Shown: positions 28,142-38,427, numbered from the stretch's first letter. The stretch is DNA of 64,000 nucleotides from Crenothrix sp. D3 (GCA_002134785.1 MBQZ01000094.1:44243-108242); one strand, 5' to 3'. Notes: generated from the sequence alone by a model not told the origin. Program-made: numbers and translations.

Positions 28142-28824
28142 TGGACAAAGAAATATTAAGAATTGTAATTATTGCCACAGGACTCATTATCGTCATCGTG
28201 ATGTTGACGTGGGGTTATTTGAAAGACCGACAATCACAAAGAGAAATGGACTTTGATGAGGAGGAGGAATCGCAAGCCCTACGCCGTGAGCCATCGAATA
28301 GCACCGAGGACGAGGTTTATATTGCACCCTTAGGATCTGCGATTGCTACTCCAGATGATTATTATTCAAATGACGAAGATGGTGAAGAAGATGGTGAAGA
28401 AGAGGAAGAGGATTTTTCTCCCCCTCCACGCATTGCCACGCCAGCGATTATTCAATTTTGTCTCGTTGCCAAAGCAGAACAAGGTTTTAATGGACTGGAT
28501 TTAATTCGCGCTTTTAGAATAGCTGGACTTAAATATGGCAGTTTAAAAATATTTGAACGCTTAGATGCCAATCAACTGGTCGATTTTGGCGTAGCTAGTA
28601 TGGTTGCACCAGGTACGTTTCCTAATGGTCATTTAGAGTCGTTTTACAGTTCTGGTATCGTATTTTTTATGCAGCCCGATGCCTTAGATGATGCACGCTC
28701 TGTATTTGATGATTATGTAGAAACTATTCGTATGTTAGCTGTCGAGTTAGATGGTGATATTTGGGATCATCAAAGAAAACCACTCACTGAAGCGACCGTA
28801 AAGGCTATTCGGCAGAGTTTGTAA
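28141..28824 (+). CDS. zipA: Cell division protein ZipA
   Basis: 227 residues. An N-terminal membrane helix (about 6-26), a charged, strongly acidic linker (about 30-100, with runs of Glu/Asp) and a C-terminal FtsZ-binding domain (about 103-227) containing IIQFCLVAKAEQGFNGLDLIRAF, YSSGIVFFMQPDALDDA and LDGDIWDHQRKPLTEATVKAI. It tethers FtsZ to the inner membrane. The overlap with smc (TAATG) and the ligA neighbour are typical of gammaproteobacteria. Confidence 0.93.
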   Translation: MDKEILRIVIIATGLIIVIVMLTWGYLKDRQSQREMDFDEEEESQALRREPSNSTEDEVYIAPLGSAIATPDDYYSNDEDGEEDGEEEEEDFSPPPRIATPAIIQFCLVAKAEQGFNGLDLIRAFRIAGLKYGSLKIFERLDANQLVDFGVASMVAPGTFPNGHLESFYSSGIVFFMQPDALDDARSVFDDYVETIRMLAVELDGDIWDHQRKPLTEATVKAIRQSL

Positions 28825-28854
28825 TTGATTTTGAAAGGCACGAAAATTAATTAG

Positions 28855-30987
<2,133 letters not shown>

Positions 30988-31009
30988 AGTGTGTCTGTTA
31001 TTTAGGAGT

Positions 31010-31057
31010 CCAAAACACGTTTTGGGTGTTTTTACACGTCCAAGTCCTGTCTTGGAC
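31010..31057. terminator. Paired hairpins between ligA and hflX
   Basis: CCAAAAC AC GTTTTGG (31010-31025) is followed by GTGTTTTT, so it can act as an intrinsic terminator for ligA. A second stem, GTCCAAG/CTTGGAC (31038-31044 and 31051-31057), lies next to the end of the convergent hflX gene. Confidence 0.7.
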
Positions 31058-31062
31058 TTCAT

Positions 31063-32325
31063 TTATAACTCTTCCGTGACTACCGAACTCAGTAAACCCA
31101 AATGCTTGACATCAATTTCAATCACTAACTCACTGTCACCAAATTCATCAATTTTTTCTTCTAAAATTTGCGCACAAGCGCATAATTTTGCACGAATATC
31201 ACCTTGATTAGCTTGTAAGTGACAGCGTTTTTTAACTTTAGAACTGGAAAAAATCTCGCTAAGCACTTGATACAGTAGCTCAATACCTACGCCTGTTTCA
31301 GCCGATAACCAAATGCGAATAGCATTACCAGCATCATCTCTATCAATGTGCGGTTGCACGTTATCTAACAAATCAATCTTATTAAAAATTTCAATCCGTC
31401 TAATTTTATCTGCGCCAATTTCTTCCAACACTAGATAGACTTGGCGCATGATTTCATTACGGTCTTCGGCGTTTGAATCAACAACGTGCAGTAATAATTC
31501 GGCTTCACTGGCTTCTTGCAAAGTTGATTTGAATGCCGCAATCAATTCATGAGGCAGATGGCGAATAAAGCCTACCGTATCCGCTAATACAATGTCGGTA
31601 TTATTTGATAGCGAATAGCCGCGTAGCGTGGGGTCTAAGGTTGCAAATAATTGGTCGGCAACATAAATATCCGCGCCCGTCAGCGTATTAAATAGCGTTG
31701 ACTTGCCCGCGTTAGTGTAACCCACTAAGGAAACTGTCGGGACTTCCGATTTTTTACGCTGGCTACGTCCTTGATGACGCTGTTTTTCTACCTTGTCCAA
31801 ACGCTGTTGAATTTGTTTAATACGTCCTGCCAACAAACGGCGGTCGGTTTCTAATTGCGTTTCACCTGGTCCGCGTAGACCAATACCGCCTTTTTGGCGT
31901 TCTAAATGTGTCCAGCCGCGTACTAAACGCGTTGATAAATGCTTGAGTTGCGCGAGTTCAACTTGCAGTTTGCCTTCAAACGATTGAGCGCGTTGCGCAA
32001 AAATATCCAGAATTAAGCCATTTCTATCCACCACGCGCACGCCTAAAAAACCTTCAAGATTTCTTTCCTGACTAGGCGATAACGGATGATTAAACAACAC
32101 CACATCGGCTTCGTATTCTTCAACGGCTAATTTAAGTTCGTCTAACTTACCTTTACCGATAAAATATTTAGAATCAGGACGTTGACGACTTCCCGTCACC
32201 ACATAAACAGGATTAGTCGCTGCTGATTTAGCGAGTTCTTTTAACTCCGCGAGATTTTCTTGTTCGTAACGAAAGCTGATGTGAACGAGGATAGCTCGTT
32301 CACCTGAATCGGGGCGATCAAACAC
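31063..32325 (-). CDS. hflX: Ribosome-associated GTPase HflX
   Basis: 420 residues with a GTG start. N-terminal HflX domain (about 10-190) with VVLFNHPLSPSQERNLE, then RLVRGWTHLERQKGGIGLRG and the GPGETQLETDRR stretch. The G domain (about 197-360) has G1 GYTNAGKST, DTVGFIRHLPHELIAAFKSTL and the NKID motif. It splits stalled or stress-hibernating ribosomes. It follows hfq on the same strand, 163 bp away, as in many gammaproteobacteria. Confidence 0.94.
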   Translation of the reverse strand: MFDRPDSGERAILVHISFRYEQENLAELKELAKSAATNPVYVVTGSRQRPDSKYFIGKGKLDELKLAVEEYEADVVLFNHPLSPSQERNLEGFLGVRVVDRNGLILDIFAQRAQSFEGKLQVELAQLKHLSTRLVRGWTHLERQKGGIGLRGPGETQLETDRRLLAGRIKQIQQRLDKVEKQRHQGRSQRKKSEVPTVSLVGYTNAGKSTLFNTLTGADIYVADQLFATLDPTLRGYSLSNNTDIVLADTVGFIRHLPHELIAAFKSTLQEASEAELLLHVVDSNAEDRNEIMRQVYLVLEEIGADKIRRIEIFNKIDLLDNVQPHIDRDDAGNAIRIWLSAETGVGIELLYQVLSEIFSSSKVKKRCHLQANQGDIRAKLCACAQILEEKIDEFGDSELVIEIDVKHLGLLSSVVTEEL

Positions 32326-32488
32326 ACACTACTCCGTTGACGCATTTGGATAAGAGTTTTACATCACTCTTAAGAGAGTTTAAGGGTTTTTTTAGACGTG
32401 CCAAAGCGGTTACGCAAAAAACGCTCGTAAAGCCTGCTGCCAAAAAATGGCAAAAGAGGTCGTTTTTATCAAATAGGGGGTGTACAGC

Positions 32489-32728
32489 TTATTCCTCGCT
32501 GGACTCATCATCACGCGTGAGATTAACTGCCTTACTTGGTACGATGGTTGATATAGCGTGTTTATAAACCATTTGGCTGACGGTATTTTTTAGCATAATC
32601 ACATATTGATCAAATGAATCAACCTTACCTTGTAACTTTATGCCGTTAACAAGAAAAATTGATACAGGCGTATGTTCTTTTCTCAGTGCATTTAAAAAGT
32701 TGTCCTGTAAATTCTGACCTTTTGACAT
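32489..32728 (-). CDS. hfq: RNA chaperone Hfq
   Basis: 79 residues from the ATG at 32728, with AGGAGA 6 nt upstream. Starts [20 protein letters not shown] and carries Sm1 ([25 protein letters not shown]) and Sm2 ([12 protein letters not shown]). It forms a hexamer that pairs small RNAs with mRNAs. The C-terminus is short ([13 protein letters not shown]). It likely heads an hfq-hflX operon. Confidence 0.96.
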   Translation of the reverse strand: MSKGQNLQDNFLNALRKEHTPVSIFLVNGIKLQGKVDSFDQYVIMLKNTVSQMVYKHAISTIVPSKAVNLTRDDESSEE

Positions 32729-32855
32729 CCGATTTCTCCTTATTATTAATAGTTGTTTGTCTAAGATAACTGCAATTACCAGCCAATACAAATTATTATC
32801 TCGGCGGCAATCAATTTAAATTTATCAATGTGTTAATTGACACGCCACCTCATCC

Positions 32856-33040
32856 GTAGGGTGAAACCCACCGACAGATAGTAGTCGGTAAATTGCTTCT
32901 CTTCGTGAAAGAGGAGGTTACTACAAAGGATAACGATACTAGCGTATTGTCGTCAAATTTAAAAATCCCCCTGAAAAGAAAGACTTTAGACACGCAAGGC
33001 GTTTCAATAAGATACTGGTATGGCTACTCATCCCATAAAA
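32856..33040 (+). ncRNA. Candidate structured RNA upstream of nrdJa
   Basis: A row of short hairpins can be drawn: GGGT GAA ACCC, CCGAC AGATAGTA GTCGG, CTCTT CGTGA AAGAG, ACGATAC TAGC GTATTGT (one G-T pair) and ACGC AAG GCGT. No sequence matches a riboswitch I know, and the cobalamin-riboswitch B12 box is not seen, although the gene downstream encodes a B12-dependent enzyme. It could be a leader, a small RNA or merely repeat debris. Confidence 0.3.
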
Positions 33041-33116
33041 ATCAATGGCAAGCCTTATTTTTTCTATTTTTGGCGGATGTGTGTTAGCGATGCTATTGCT
33101 ATTTTTATTGCATATA

Positions 33117-33163
33117 ACACTATATGTTGTGCTATTATATTAAAAAATATCTACATATAGACA
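33117..33163 (+). promoter_or_regulatory. nrdJ: Two NrdR-type boxes before nrdJa
   Basis: Box 1, ACACTATATGTTGTGC (33117-33132), fits the NrdR consensus aCaCwAtATaTwGtGt closely. Box 2 (33148-33163) keeps only the central CTACATATAG. Their starts are 31 bp apart, the usual helical-phase spacing of paired NrdR sites. NrdR is the repressor of ribonucleotide-reductase genes; its binding here is inferred from sequence alone. Confidence 0.7.
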
Positions 33164-33255
33164 TTAATCAGCAATTGCCCAGCAACGCTAACCCGCTGAT
33201 TTATCGTTTATTTTCGTACTCTTCATCCCCCAAAACTGCTTAGGAAGACTCATCC

Positions 33256-36200
33256 ATGACCGCACAACTTCACGTCATCGCCAATAATGTCACCGAAATT
33301 CCCTTTCAAGATGCCTCAATGGATATATGGGACACCAAATATCGCTTAAAAACCAAGGATGGCGACGCTATTGACGGCTCGATTGATGAAACCTACCAGC
33401 GTGTCGCCAAAGCCCTCTCAGAAGTCGAAAAAACCGAAGCGAAACAAAAACAATATTACAAAGAATTTTTATGGGCATTGCGCCAAGGTGTCATTCCCGC
33501 TGGGCGCATTACCTCTAATGCAGGTGCGTTAGCGCATAAGCCATCAACCTCAACAATCAACTGCACCGTGTCAGGCACTATTGAAGACTCAATGGATGAT
33601 ATTCTGCATAAAGTCCACGAAGCAGGGCTTACGCTAAAAGCTGGCTGCGGAATCGGTTATGAATTTTCCACGCTAAGACCCAAAGATGCTTACGTTTCAG
33701 GCGCAGGTGCATACACTTCTGGCCCTCTGTCATTCATGGATATTTATGACAAAATGTGTTTCACCGTATCGTCCGCAGGTGGACGACGTGGTGCGCAAAT
33801 GGCAACATTCGATATTGCTCACCCCGATGTCGTCGAATTTATACGCGCCAAACGTGAAGACGGTCGTTTACGCCAATTCAATTTATCGTTATTAATTACT
33901 GCCGAATTTATGCTGGCAGTTAAAAACGATGCGCAGTGGGCGTTGTCATTTCCTGTCACTCAAAAAGAAGTCAAAGTCGATAAGCTAGATTTGCACGATA
34001 CCAACCTGATAGTCTGGCGTGACTTACCCAGCACCGAAAACTACGTCCTCAATGATGCAGGTTTAGTGGCGTGTAAAATCACCAAAACCATTCCTGCGCG
34101 TCGCCTCTGGGACATCATCATGAGTTCTACTTACGACTACGCCGAACCGGGTTTTATTCTCATCGACAAAGTCAACGAGATGAACAACAACTGGTACTGC
34201 GAAAAAATCAGAGCCACAAATCCATGTGTAACCGCTGATACTCGTTTACATACCCAATACGGTATGGTCAAAATAGGCGACCTTTATGCAAATGGTGCAA
34301 AATTAGACGTGACAGTTGATAACCGTGCGTTAGAGCTAGAAAACAAAGGCACATCTGTTCGACCTGCTAAACCCGCATTTATGACTTCACAATCAGCGGA
34401 TGTTTATCGTGTTACCACTAAAGACGGCTACGAAATTAAAGCAACTGAATGGCATGATTTTTACACTGATAAAGGCAAAATAAAACTCAAAGACCTTAAA
34501 TTGGGCGATAAGTTATTAATCCAATCAGGCAAAGGGCAATTTGGCACACAAGGTGATAAAAACTTCGGTACGTTGTTAGGCTTAATTACAGGCGATGGAC
34601 ACTTCACTAATCGCGGTAAAAATCAACAAGCGGCGATTATTAGCTTGTGGAATAACGACCGTGTGTTCGCACCGCAATTGGTTGGTTATATTAATCAATT
34701 ATTAGCCGTTTCAAACATAGCTACAAGCAGCCTGAAAAAATCGCACACCGTCTCGGCTGTTGCTGTACCAGAACGTAATATGGTCATGATTCGCTCTATT
34801 TTACTGGCGCGTTTATTAGAGCTATACGGTTTTAATAAAGACAGCAAATTAAGCGTACCCGAAGTCATTTGGCAAGGGTCAGAAGACTGTGTAAAAGGCT
34901 ATTTAAGCGCGTTATTTCAAGCGGATGGAACAGTGCAACGTGATGATAAAAATAGTTATTGCACCATTCGCTTAGCATCCAGTTATCCCGCGTTACTGAA
35001 AGATGTTCAAATGCTGTTGAGCAACTTCGGTATTTTCTGCCGAATTCTTGAACGCCGCAAAGCGTCTTTTAGAAACTTACCCGATGGCAAAGGCGGACAA
35101 AAAGCCTACGCTTGCAAAGCCGATTACGAATTAATTATTGGTTCAGAATCGCGTGATATTTTCATGCGTGAAATCGGTTTCTTAGGCACGGAGAAAAACG
35201 AAAAATATGCAGAATGGGCAGAACAACGCACCCGTGCAAACGAAAATAATTTCATCAGCCCAATTGTAAGCATTCAATATATCGGCAAAGAAGCGGTGTT
35301 TGATACCACACAAGATGACCATAATACGTTAATTTTCAATGGTATAGTGACTGGTAACTGCGGAGAGCAGCCGCTCCCGCCGTATGGTAGTTGTCTTCTA
35401 GGCTCAATCAACCTAACCCGTTTTGTCAAAAAACCCTTCACCAGCGAAGCGCATTTTGACTGGGACAATTACCGCAAAACCATCCGTATTTTTACGCGTA
35501 TGCTGGATAACGTGGTGGAAATCAACGGACTGCCGTTGCCGCAACAACGTGAAGAAATTATCAGCAAGCGTCGGCATGGTATGGGTTATTTGGGCTTAGG
35601 TTCAACGGTGACTATGTTGGGAATGCGTTATGGTGATGCGCACTCTGTACAGTTTACCGAAGACGTGACCAAAATTTTAGCCATTGAAGGCTGGAAAGAA
35701 GGCTTAACACTGGCAAAAGAAAAAGGTGCTGCACCTATCATGGAGCAGTCGTTCACTGTCACCAGTGCAATGTTGCATCAACGCCCTGAAATGATTACTG
35801 ACGGCTACAAAGTCGGCGATAGCATTACAGGCAAAGTGTTACACGCGAAATACAGTCGCTATATGCAGCAACTGGCACACGAAGAACCTGAACTGGTTGC
35901 CGAATTGATAGAAACAGGCGCGCGCTTTACCCATCACAGCTCCATTGCGCCGACGGGTACGATTTCCTTATCGTTGGCAAACAACGCCAGCAACGGCATA
36001 GAGCCGAGTTTTGCCCATCATTATTCACGCAACATCATTCGCCAAGGCAAAAAATCCAAAGAAAAAATCGACGTGTTTTCGTTTGAATTATTAGCGTATC
36101 GGGAAATGGTCAATGCCGATGCCATGCCCTACAGCGATAATCCAGACCACCAACTGCCCGCGTATTTTATCGCCGCAGATGATGTCACTCCCAAACAACA

Positions 36201-36540
36201 CGTTGATATACAAGCGGCGGCGCAAAAATGGATAGACTCCTCCATTTCCAAAACCGCCAACGTGCCGACGGATTTTCCTTACGAAGATTTTAAAGATATT
36301 TACCAATACGCTTATGACAAAGGGCTAAAAGGCTGCACCACTTTCCGCTTCAACCCCGAAGTCTTCCAAGGCGTATTAGTCAAAGCCTCAGACCTGGAAA
36401 ACACCACCTACCAATTCACCCTAGAAGACGGTGAAGTCATCGAACTAAAAGGCAATGATGAAATTGAATACGATGGCGAAATCCACAGCGCGGCGAATTT
36501 GTTTGATGCGTTGAAAGAGGGGTATTACGGGAAGTTGTAA
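33256..36540 (+). CDS. nrdJ: B12-dependent ribonucleotide reductase, NrdJa, interrupted by an intein
   Basis: 1094 codons; the mature enzyme is 716 residues after removal of a 378-residue intein (324-701). It converts ribonucleoside diphosphates to deoxy forms with adenosylcobalamin. Family blocks: GRITSNAGALAHKPSTSTINCTV, KAGCGIGYEFS, SAGGRRGAQMATFDIAHPDV, CGEQPLPPYGSC (Cys702 would be the thiyl-radical residue) and HSSIAPTGTISL. No cysteine occurs in the last 67 residues, and the end (NLFDALKEGYYGKL) is that of the split NrdJa form, whose C-terminal cysteines are in NrdJb (39593). NrdR boxes lie upstream. Confidence 0.93.
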   Translation: MTAQLHVIANNVTEIPFQDASMDIWDTKYRLKTKDGDAIDGSIDETYQRVAKALSEVEKTEAKQKQYYKEFLWALRQGVIPAGRITSNAGALAHKPSTSTINCTVSGTIEDSMDDILHKVHEAGLTLKAGCGIGYEFSTLRPKDAYVSGAGAYTSGPLSFMDIYDKMCFTVSSAGGRRGAQMATFDIAHPDVVEFIRAKREDGRLRQFNLSLLITAEFMLAVKNDAQWALSFPVTQKEVKVDKLDLHDTNLIVWRDLPSTENYVLNDAGLVACKITKTIPARRLWDIIMSSTYDYAEPGFILIDKVNEMNNNWYCEKIRATNPCVTADTRLHTQYGMVKIGDLYANGAKLDVTVDNRALELENKGTSVRPAKPAFMTSQSADVYRVTTKDGYEIKATEWHDFYTDKGKIKLKDLKLGDKLLIQSGKGQFGTQGDKNFGTLLGLITGDGHFTNRGKNQQAAIISLWNNDRVFAPQLVGYINQLLAVSNIATSSLKKSHTVSAVAVPERNMVMIRSILLARLLELYGFNKDSKLSVPEVIWQGSEDCVKGYLSALFQADGTVQRDDKNSYCTIRLASSYPALLKDVQMLLSNFGIFCRILERRKASFRNLPDGKGGQKAYACKADYELIIGSESRDIFMREIGFLGTEKNEKYAEWAEQRTRANENNFISPIVSIQYIGKEAVFDTTQDDHNTLIFNGIVTGNCGEQPLPPYGSCLLGSINLTRFVKKPFTSEAHFDWDNYRKTIRIFTRMLDNVVEINGLPLPQQREEIISKRRHGMGYLGLGSTVTMLGMRYGDAHSVQFTEDVTKILAIEGWKEGLTLAKEKGAAPIMEQSFTVTSAMLHQRPEMITDGYKVGDSITGKVLHAKYSRYMQQLAHEEPELVAELIETGARFTHHSSIAPTGTISLSLANNASNGIEPSFAHHYSRNIIRQGKKSKEKIDVFSFELLAYREMVNADAMPYSDNPDHQLPAYFIAADDVTPKQHVDIQAAAQKWIDSSISKTANVPTDFPYEDFKDIYQYAYDKGLKGCTTFRFNPEVFQGVLVKASDLENTTYQFTLEDGEVIELKGNDEIEYDGEIHSAANLFDALKEGYYGKL
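34225..35358 (+). mobile_element. LAGLIDADG intein inside nrdJa
   Basis: 378 residues (324-701 of the precursor). It begins Cys-VTADTRLH (block A) after the extein sequence ATNP and ends GIVTGN before extein CGEQP. Block B reads EIKATEWHDF. Two endonuclease helices, LLGLITGDGHF and YLSALFQADGTV, are LAGLIDADG-type. The block G penultimate residue is Gly in place of the usual His, which may slow Asn cyclisation but occurs in active inteins. Insertion splits NP from the radical-site Cys, so no active enzyme forms without splicing. Confidence 0.95.
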
Positions 36541-36574
36541 TTTTTAACCATTTTGGTCATTTAGCCAAAGTTTG

Positions 36575-36620
36575 GGATAGGGTAGTTCGTAGTATGTTTT
36601 TCACTACGTTCTACCTATCC
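36575..36620. terminator. long hairpin after nrdJa
   Basis: GGATAGGGTAGTTCGTAGT (36575-36593) opposes ACTACGTTCTACCTATCC (36603-36620) with one bulge and a mismatch. The loop holds TTTTT, but no T tract follows the stem. It may end nrdJa transcripts or be a dispersed repeat. Confidence 0.5.
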
Positions 36621-36666
36621 TGCTATGCTAAAAAATCTCTATCTATTTCTTGCAAGACTTACCATA

Positions 36667-37101
36667 ATGGTAAATAATATGAAAAACATAAGCCGTTACG
36701 ATGGCAGTGTTCCAACGCTGGAAAACCCAGAGCGTAAAATTTCTGCAACACCGCTTTATGATGAAGATTTTGTGCTGACTTTATTAAATACAAAAGGTAA
36801 TCAGGGCCTATCAGTCTGGACACGCAAATGCAAAGATGATCTTCTAAAATATGAGTTAGATCATGATGATGTTTTAAATTTAATTCGGCTTTGTTTTCAT
36901 ACGGGTAAATTTTTAGGTGCAGAATGGTGTCAACAACAACCCAATGGTTGTTGGGCAGCCTGTGATGCCTATCGCGTATTTAGAATAGAATGGGTAAAAA
37001 ATGCCGACAAAGACATAACTTTTGAATATTACCTAAAATTTGCAATTAGTAAGACTGGTCAGTTATTACTGTTGGTTTCTTGTCATCTTTCTGAATATTA
37101 G
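36667..37101 (+). CDS. Putative MqsR-like toxin of a toxin-antitoxin-chaperone module
   Basis: 144 residues from ATG 36667; ATG 36679 is an equal candidate and no strong ribosome-binding site decides. The C-terminal half resembles the MqsR/RelE fold: LDHDDVLNLIRLCFHTGKF, then a WAACDAYRVFR strand (compare WQDVY in MqsR), and EYYLKFAISKTGQLLLLVSCHLS for the terminal strands. MqsR cleaves mRNA at GCU; such activity here is inferred from fold and from the MqsA-like gene that follows. It is longer than classic MqsR (98). It sits between nrdJa and nrdJb. Confidence 0.6.
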   Translation: MVNNMKNISRYDGSVPTLENPERKISATPLYDEDFVLTLLNTKGNQGLSVWTRKCKDDLLKYELDHDDVLNLIRLCFHTGKFLGAEWCQQQPNGCWAACDAYRVFRIEWVKNADKDITFEYYLKFAISKTGQLLLLVSCHLSEY

Positions 37102-37136
37102 GTTATCGGTAAAAAGTTGTTAGGTGCAAGCCGCTC

Positions 37137-37167
37137 AAACCTCCAAGGTTTTAAACCTTGGAGGTTT
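37137..37167. promoter_or_regulatory. Double MqsA-type operator palindrome
   Basis: Two 15-bp arms, AAACCTCCAAGGTTT and AAACCTTGGAGGTTT, are perfect complements around one base. Each arm itself contains AACCT-N3-AGGTT (37138-37150 and 37154-37166), the form of operator described for E. coli MqsA. It lies 21 bp before the antitoxin ATG, between the toxin and antitoxin genes, and could repress an internal promoter or act as an RNA hairpin. Function is inferred. Confidence 0.65.
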
Positions 37168-37187
37168 ATTTATTGAAGAGATGAAAA

Positions 37188-37760
37188 ATGACTAGCGAAA
37201 ATGAAATTTGCCCAATTTGTGGCGAAGGGCATCTTGAAGAATTGGTAGATAAAACGCCAGTTGAATATAAAGACAATAAAACGGTATTGGATACTTTTTA
37301 TTCTGTTTGCGATGCGTGTGGCTGCGAACAAGCTAATGCTGCTCAAACTCGTCATAATAAACGGTTAATGATAGCGTTTAAAAAAGAAGTGGATGGCAAT
37401 TTAACTGGTACGGAATTTAAAGATATACGCAAGCGTTTAGGAATTACACAAAATGAAGCTGCGGCAATTTTTGGTGGCGGTTCTGTGGCATTTTCAAAGT
37501 ATGAAAATGATGATGTGATTCCATCGGAATCAATGGATAATTTGCTTTATGTTGCAGATAAACTGCCAGCCATTTTGACTATTCTTGCAAAAAGAAAAGG
37601 TATTAAATTACAGTCTAAACCGCGCTTATCTATTGTTGCAGCTAATTCACCTCAATATAAGGATGAATTAATAAATAGTAGTGATAGTAAACGTCAAAAA
37701 ATCGAAATACTCTCTAATTTATCGTTAATAAATCAATCCATATTGAGATACGGCAGATGA
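37188..37760 (+). CDS. MqsA-like antitoxin, zinc finger plus HTH, with C-terminal extension
   Basis: 190 residues. The N-terminal zinc finger has two CXXC pairs (CPIC 8-11, CDAC 41-44). An Xre-type helix-turn-helix follows at about 75-125 (FKDIRKRLGITQNEAAAIFG...SKYEND), then a tail of about 50 residues (140-190). The finger and HTH are the MqsA layout. MqsA normally ends near the HTH, so the tail could be the chaperone-addiction segment of toxin-antitoxin-chaperone systems, which is bound by the SecB-like partner. The next gene starts 4 bp into its end. Probably autorepressor of this locus. Confidence 0.85.
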   Translation: MTSENEICPICGEGHLEELVDKTPVEYKDNKTVLDTFYSVCDACGCEQANAAQTRHNKRLMIAFKKEVDGNLTGTEFKDIRKRLGITQNEAAAIFGGGSVAFSKYENDDVIPSESMDNLLYVADKLPAILTILAKRKGIKLQSKPRLSIVAANSPQYKDELINSSDSKRQKIEILSNLSLINQSILRYGR

Positions 37761-38227
37761 TTACTGAAAGCTTACAAAAAGCCATTGATACACTGCGTAT
37801 CCACGATGTTTATTTGCGTAGTTCAATTTCGCAATGTGTGAATGGCTTTGATCCAAAATATGATCAAGATATTGACAAGCTAATAACTCAAACCAAACAC
37901 GGTGTTAAGCAATCACACTTGGCAAAAGTTGATGAAAACCAGTGGCTAGTTCGCGTATTTATCGAAGTTGGTATTCGCCTTGTTGACCCAGAGATAGAGC
38001 AGGAAGATGAATCAGTAAGAGCTTTCATCGAGGCAGAATTTGTGGCGGAATACACTGTCAGTGAAGATTTAAATCAAGAGTGTATTAATGAGTATGCACT
38101 CAAAAATGCCAGTTATCATGTCTGGCCGTATTGGCGGGAATTTTTAATGAGTCAATGTACTAGAATGTATTTACCTAGATTGGTTTTACCCGCCGTACAG
38201 CTTGCTCATAACAGACATCAGAATTAG
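37757..38227 (+). CDS. SecB-like chaperone of the TAC module
   Basis: 156 residues. SecB-like beta sheet and C-terminal helices: FIEVGIRLVDPE, FVAEYTVSEDLNQECINEYALKNASYHVWPYWREFL and CTRMYLPRLVLPAV, where the WPYwRE and lP-v-lP patterns are those of SecB and its toxin-antitoxin relatives (for example Rv1957 of Mycobacterium). It overlaps the MqsA-like gene by 4 bp. Expected role: bind the antitoxin tail and protect it from aggregation or proteolysis. General secretory SecB is a less likely alternative, because of position and sequence. Confidence 0.75.
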   Translation: MITESLQKAIDTLRIHDVYLRSSISQCVNGFDPKYDQDIDKLITQTKHGVKQSHLAKVDENQWLVRVFIEVGIRLVDPEIEQEDESVRAFIEAEFVAEYTVSEDLNQECINEYALKNASYHVWPYWREFLMSQCTRMYLPRLVLPAVQLAHNRHQN

Positions 38228-38255
38228 TACACGCTGAAGTTGTTTTTAATTAATT

Positions 38256-38280
38256 GATACGCCTTGTATTTCGGCGTATC
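38256..38280 (+). terminator. stem-loop after the TAC module
   Basis: GATACGCC (38256-38263) pairs with GGCGTATC (38273-38280) over a 9-nt loop. No T run follows; it belongs to the class of GGCGTATC/GTACGC hairpins seen elsewhere in the window. Confidence 0.4.
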
Positions 38281-38427
38281 CAATGTACCCTGGCCATCTA
38301 ATCAAACGAACTTTTCTCGCTTCCAAGCATTGCATAATACGAGTTGTTAGCTCGAATGATGCGCCTCCTATCGTCGGTACATCCTATTTAATGGTAAACG
38401 CAATATAGGTCTTATTTACAAAAACTG

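Larger units (their letters stand above)
32729..33255. promoter_or_regulatory. Long leader between hfq and nrdJa
   Basis: 527 bp separate hfq (minus strand) from nrdJa (plus). The left part carries the hfq promoter, and 32850-33060 is rich in short hairpins. Near 33117-33163 lie two NrdR-type boxes. A 64-codon frame at 32893 begins with TTG and has no ribosome-binding site, so I do not call it. The nrdJa Shine-Dalgarno (TAGGAAGA) is at about 33240-33248. Confidence 0.6.

Noticed and set aside
32365..32395. ACTCT-TAAG-AGAGT hairpin with T-run as a terminator
   Set aside because: It would end plus-strand transcripts, but no plus-strand gene precedes it, and the T run is 9 nt away.
32337..32567. 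Plus-strand frame between hflX and hfq
   Set aside because: Antisense to hfq with no domain or start signal; likely chance.
32893..33087. 64-codon frame before nrdJa
   Set aside because: Begins with TTG, has no ribosome-binding site and no recognisable domain; it lies in a hairpin-rich leader.
33256..36540. NrdJa as an enzyme lacking redox cysteines
   Set aside because: The missing C-terminal cysteines are in a separate NrdJb gene at 39593, as in split Pseudomonas-type enzymes.
38256..38280. Strong intrinsic terminator of the TAC operon
   Set aside because: Stem is good but no T tract follows, so it is listed only as a weak hairpin.
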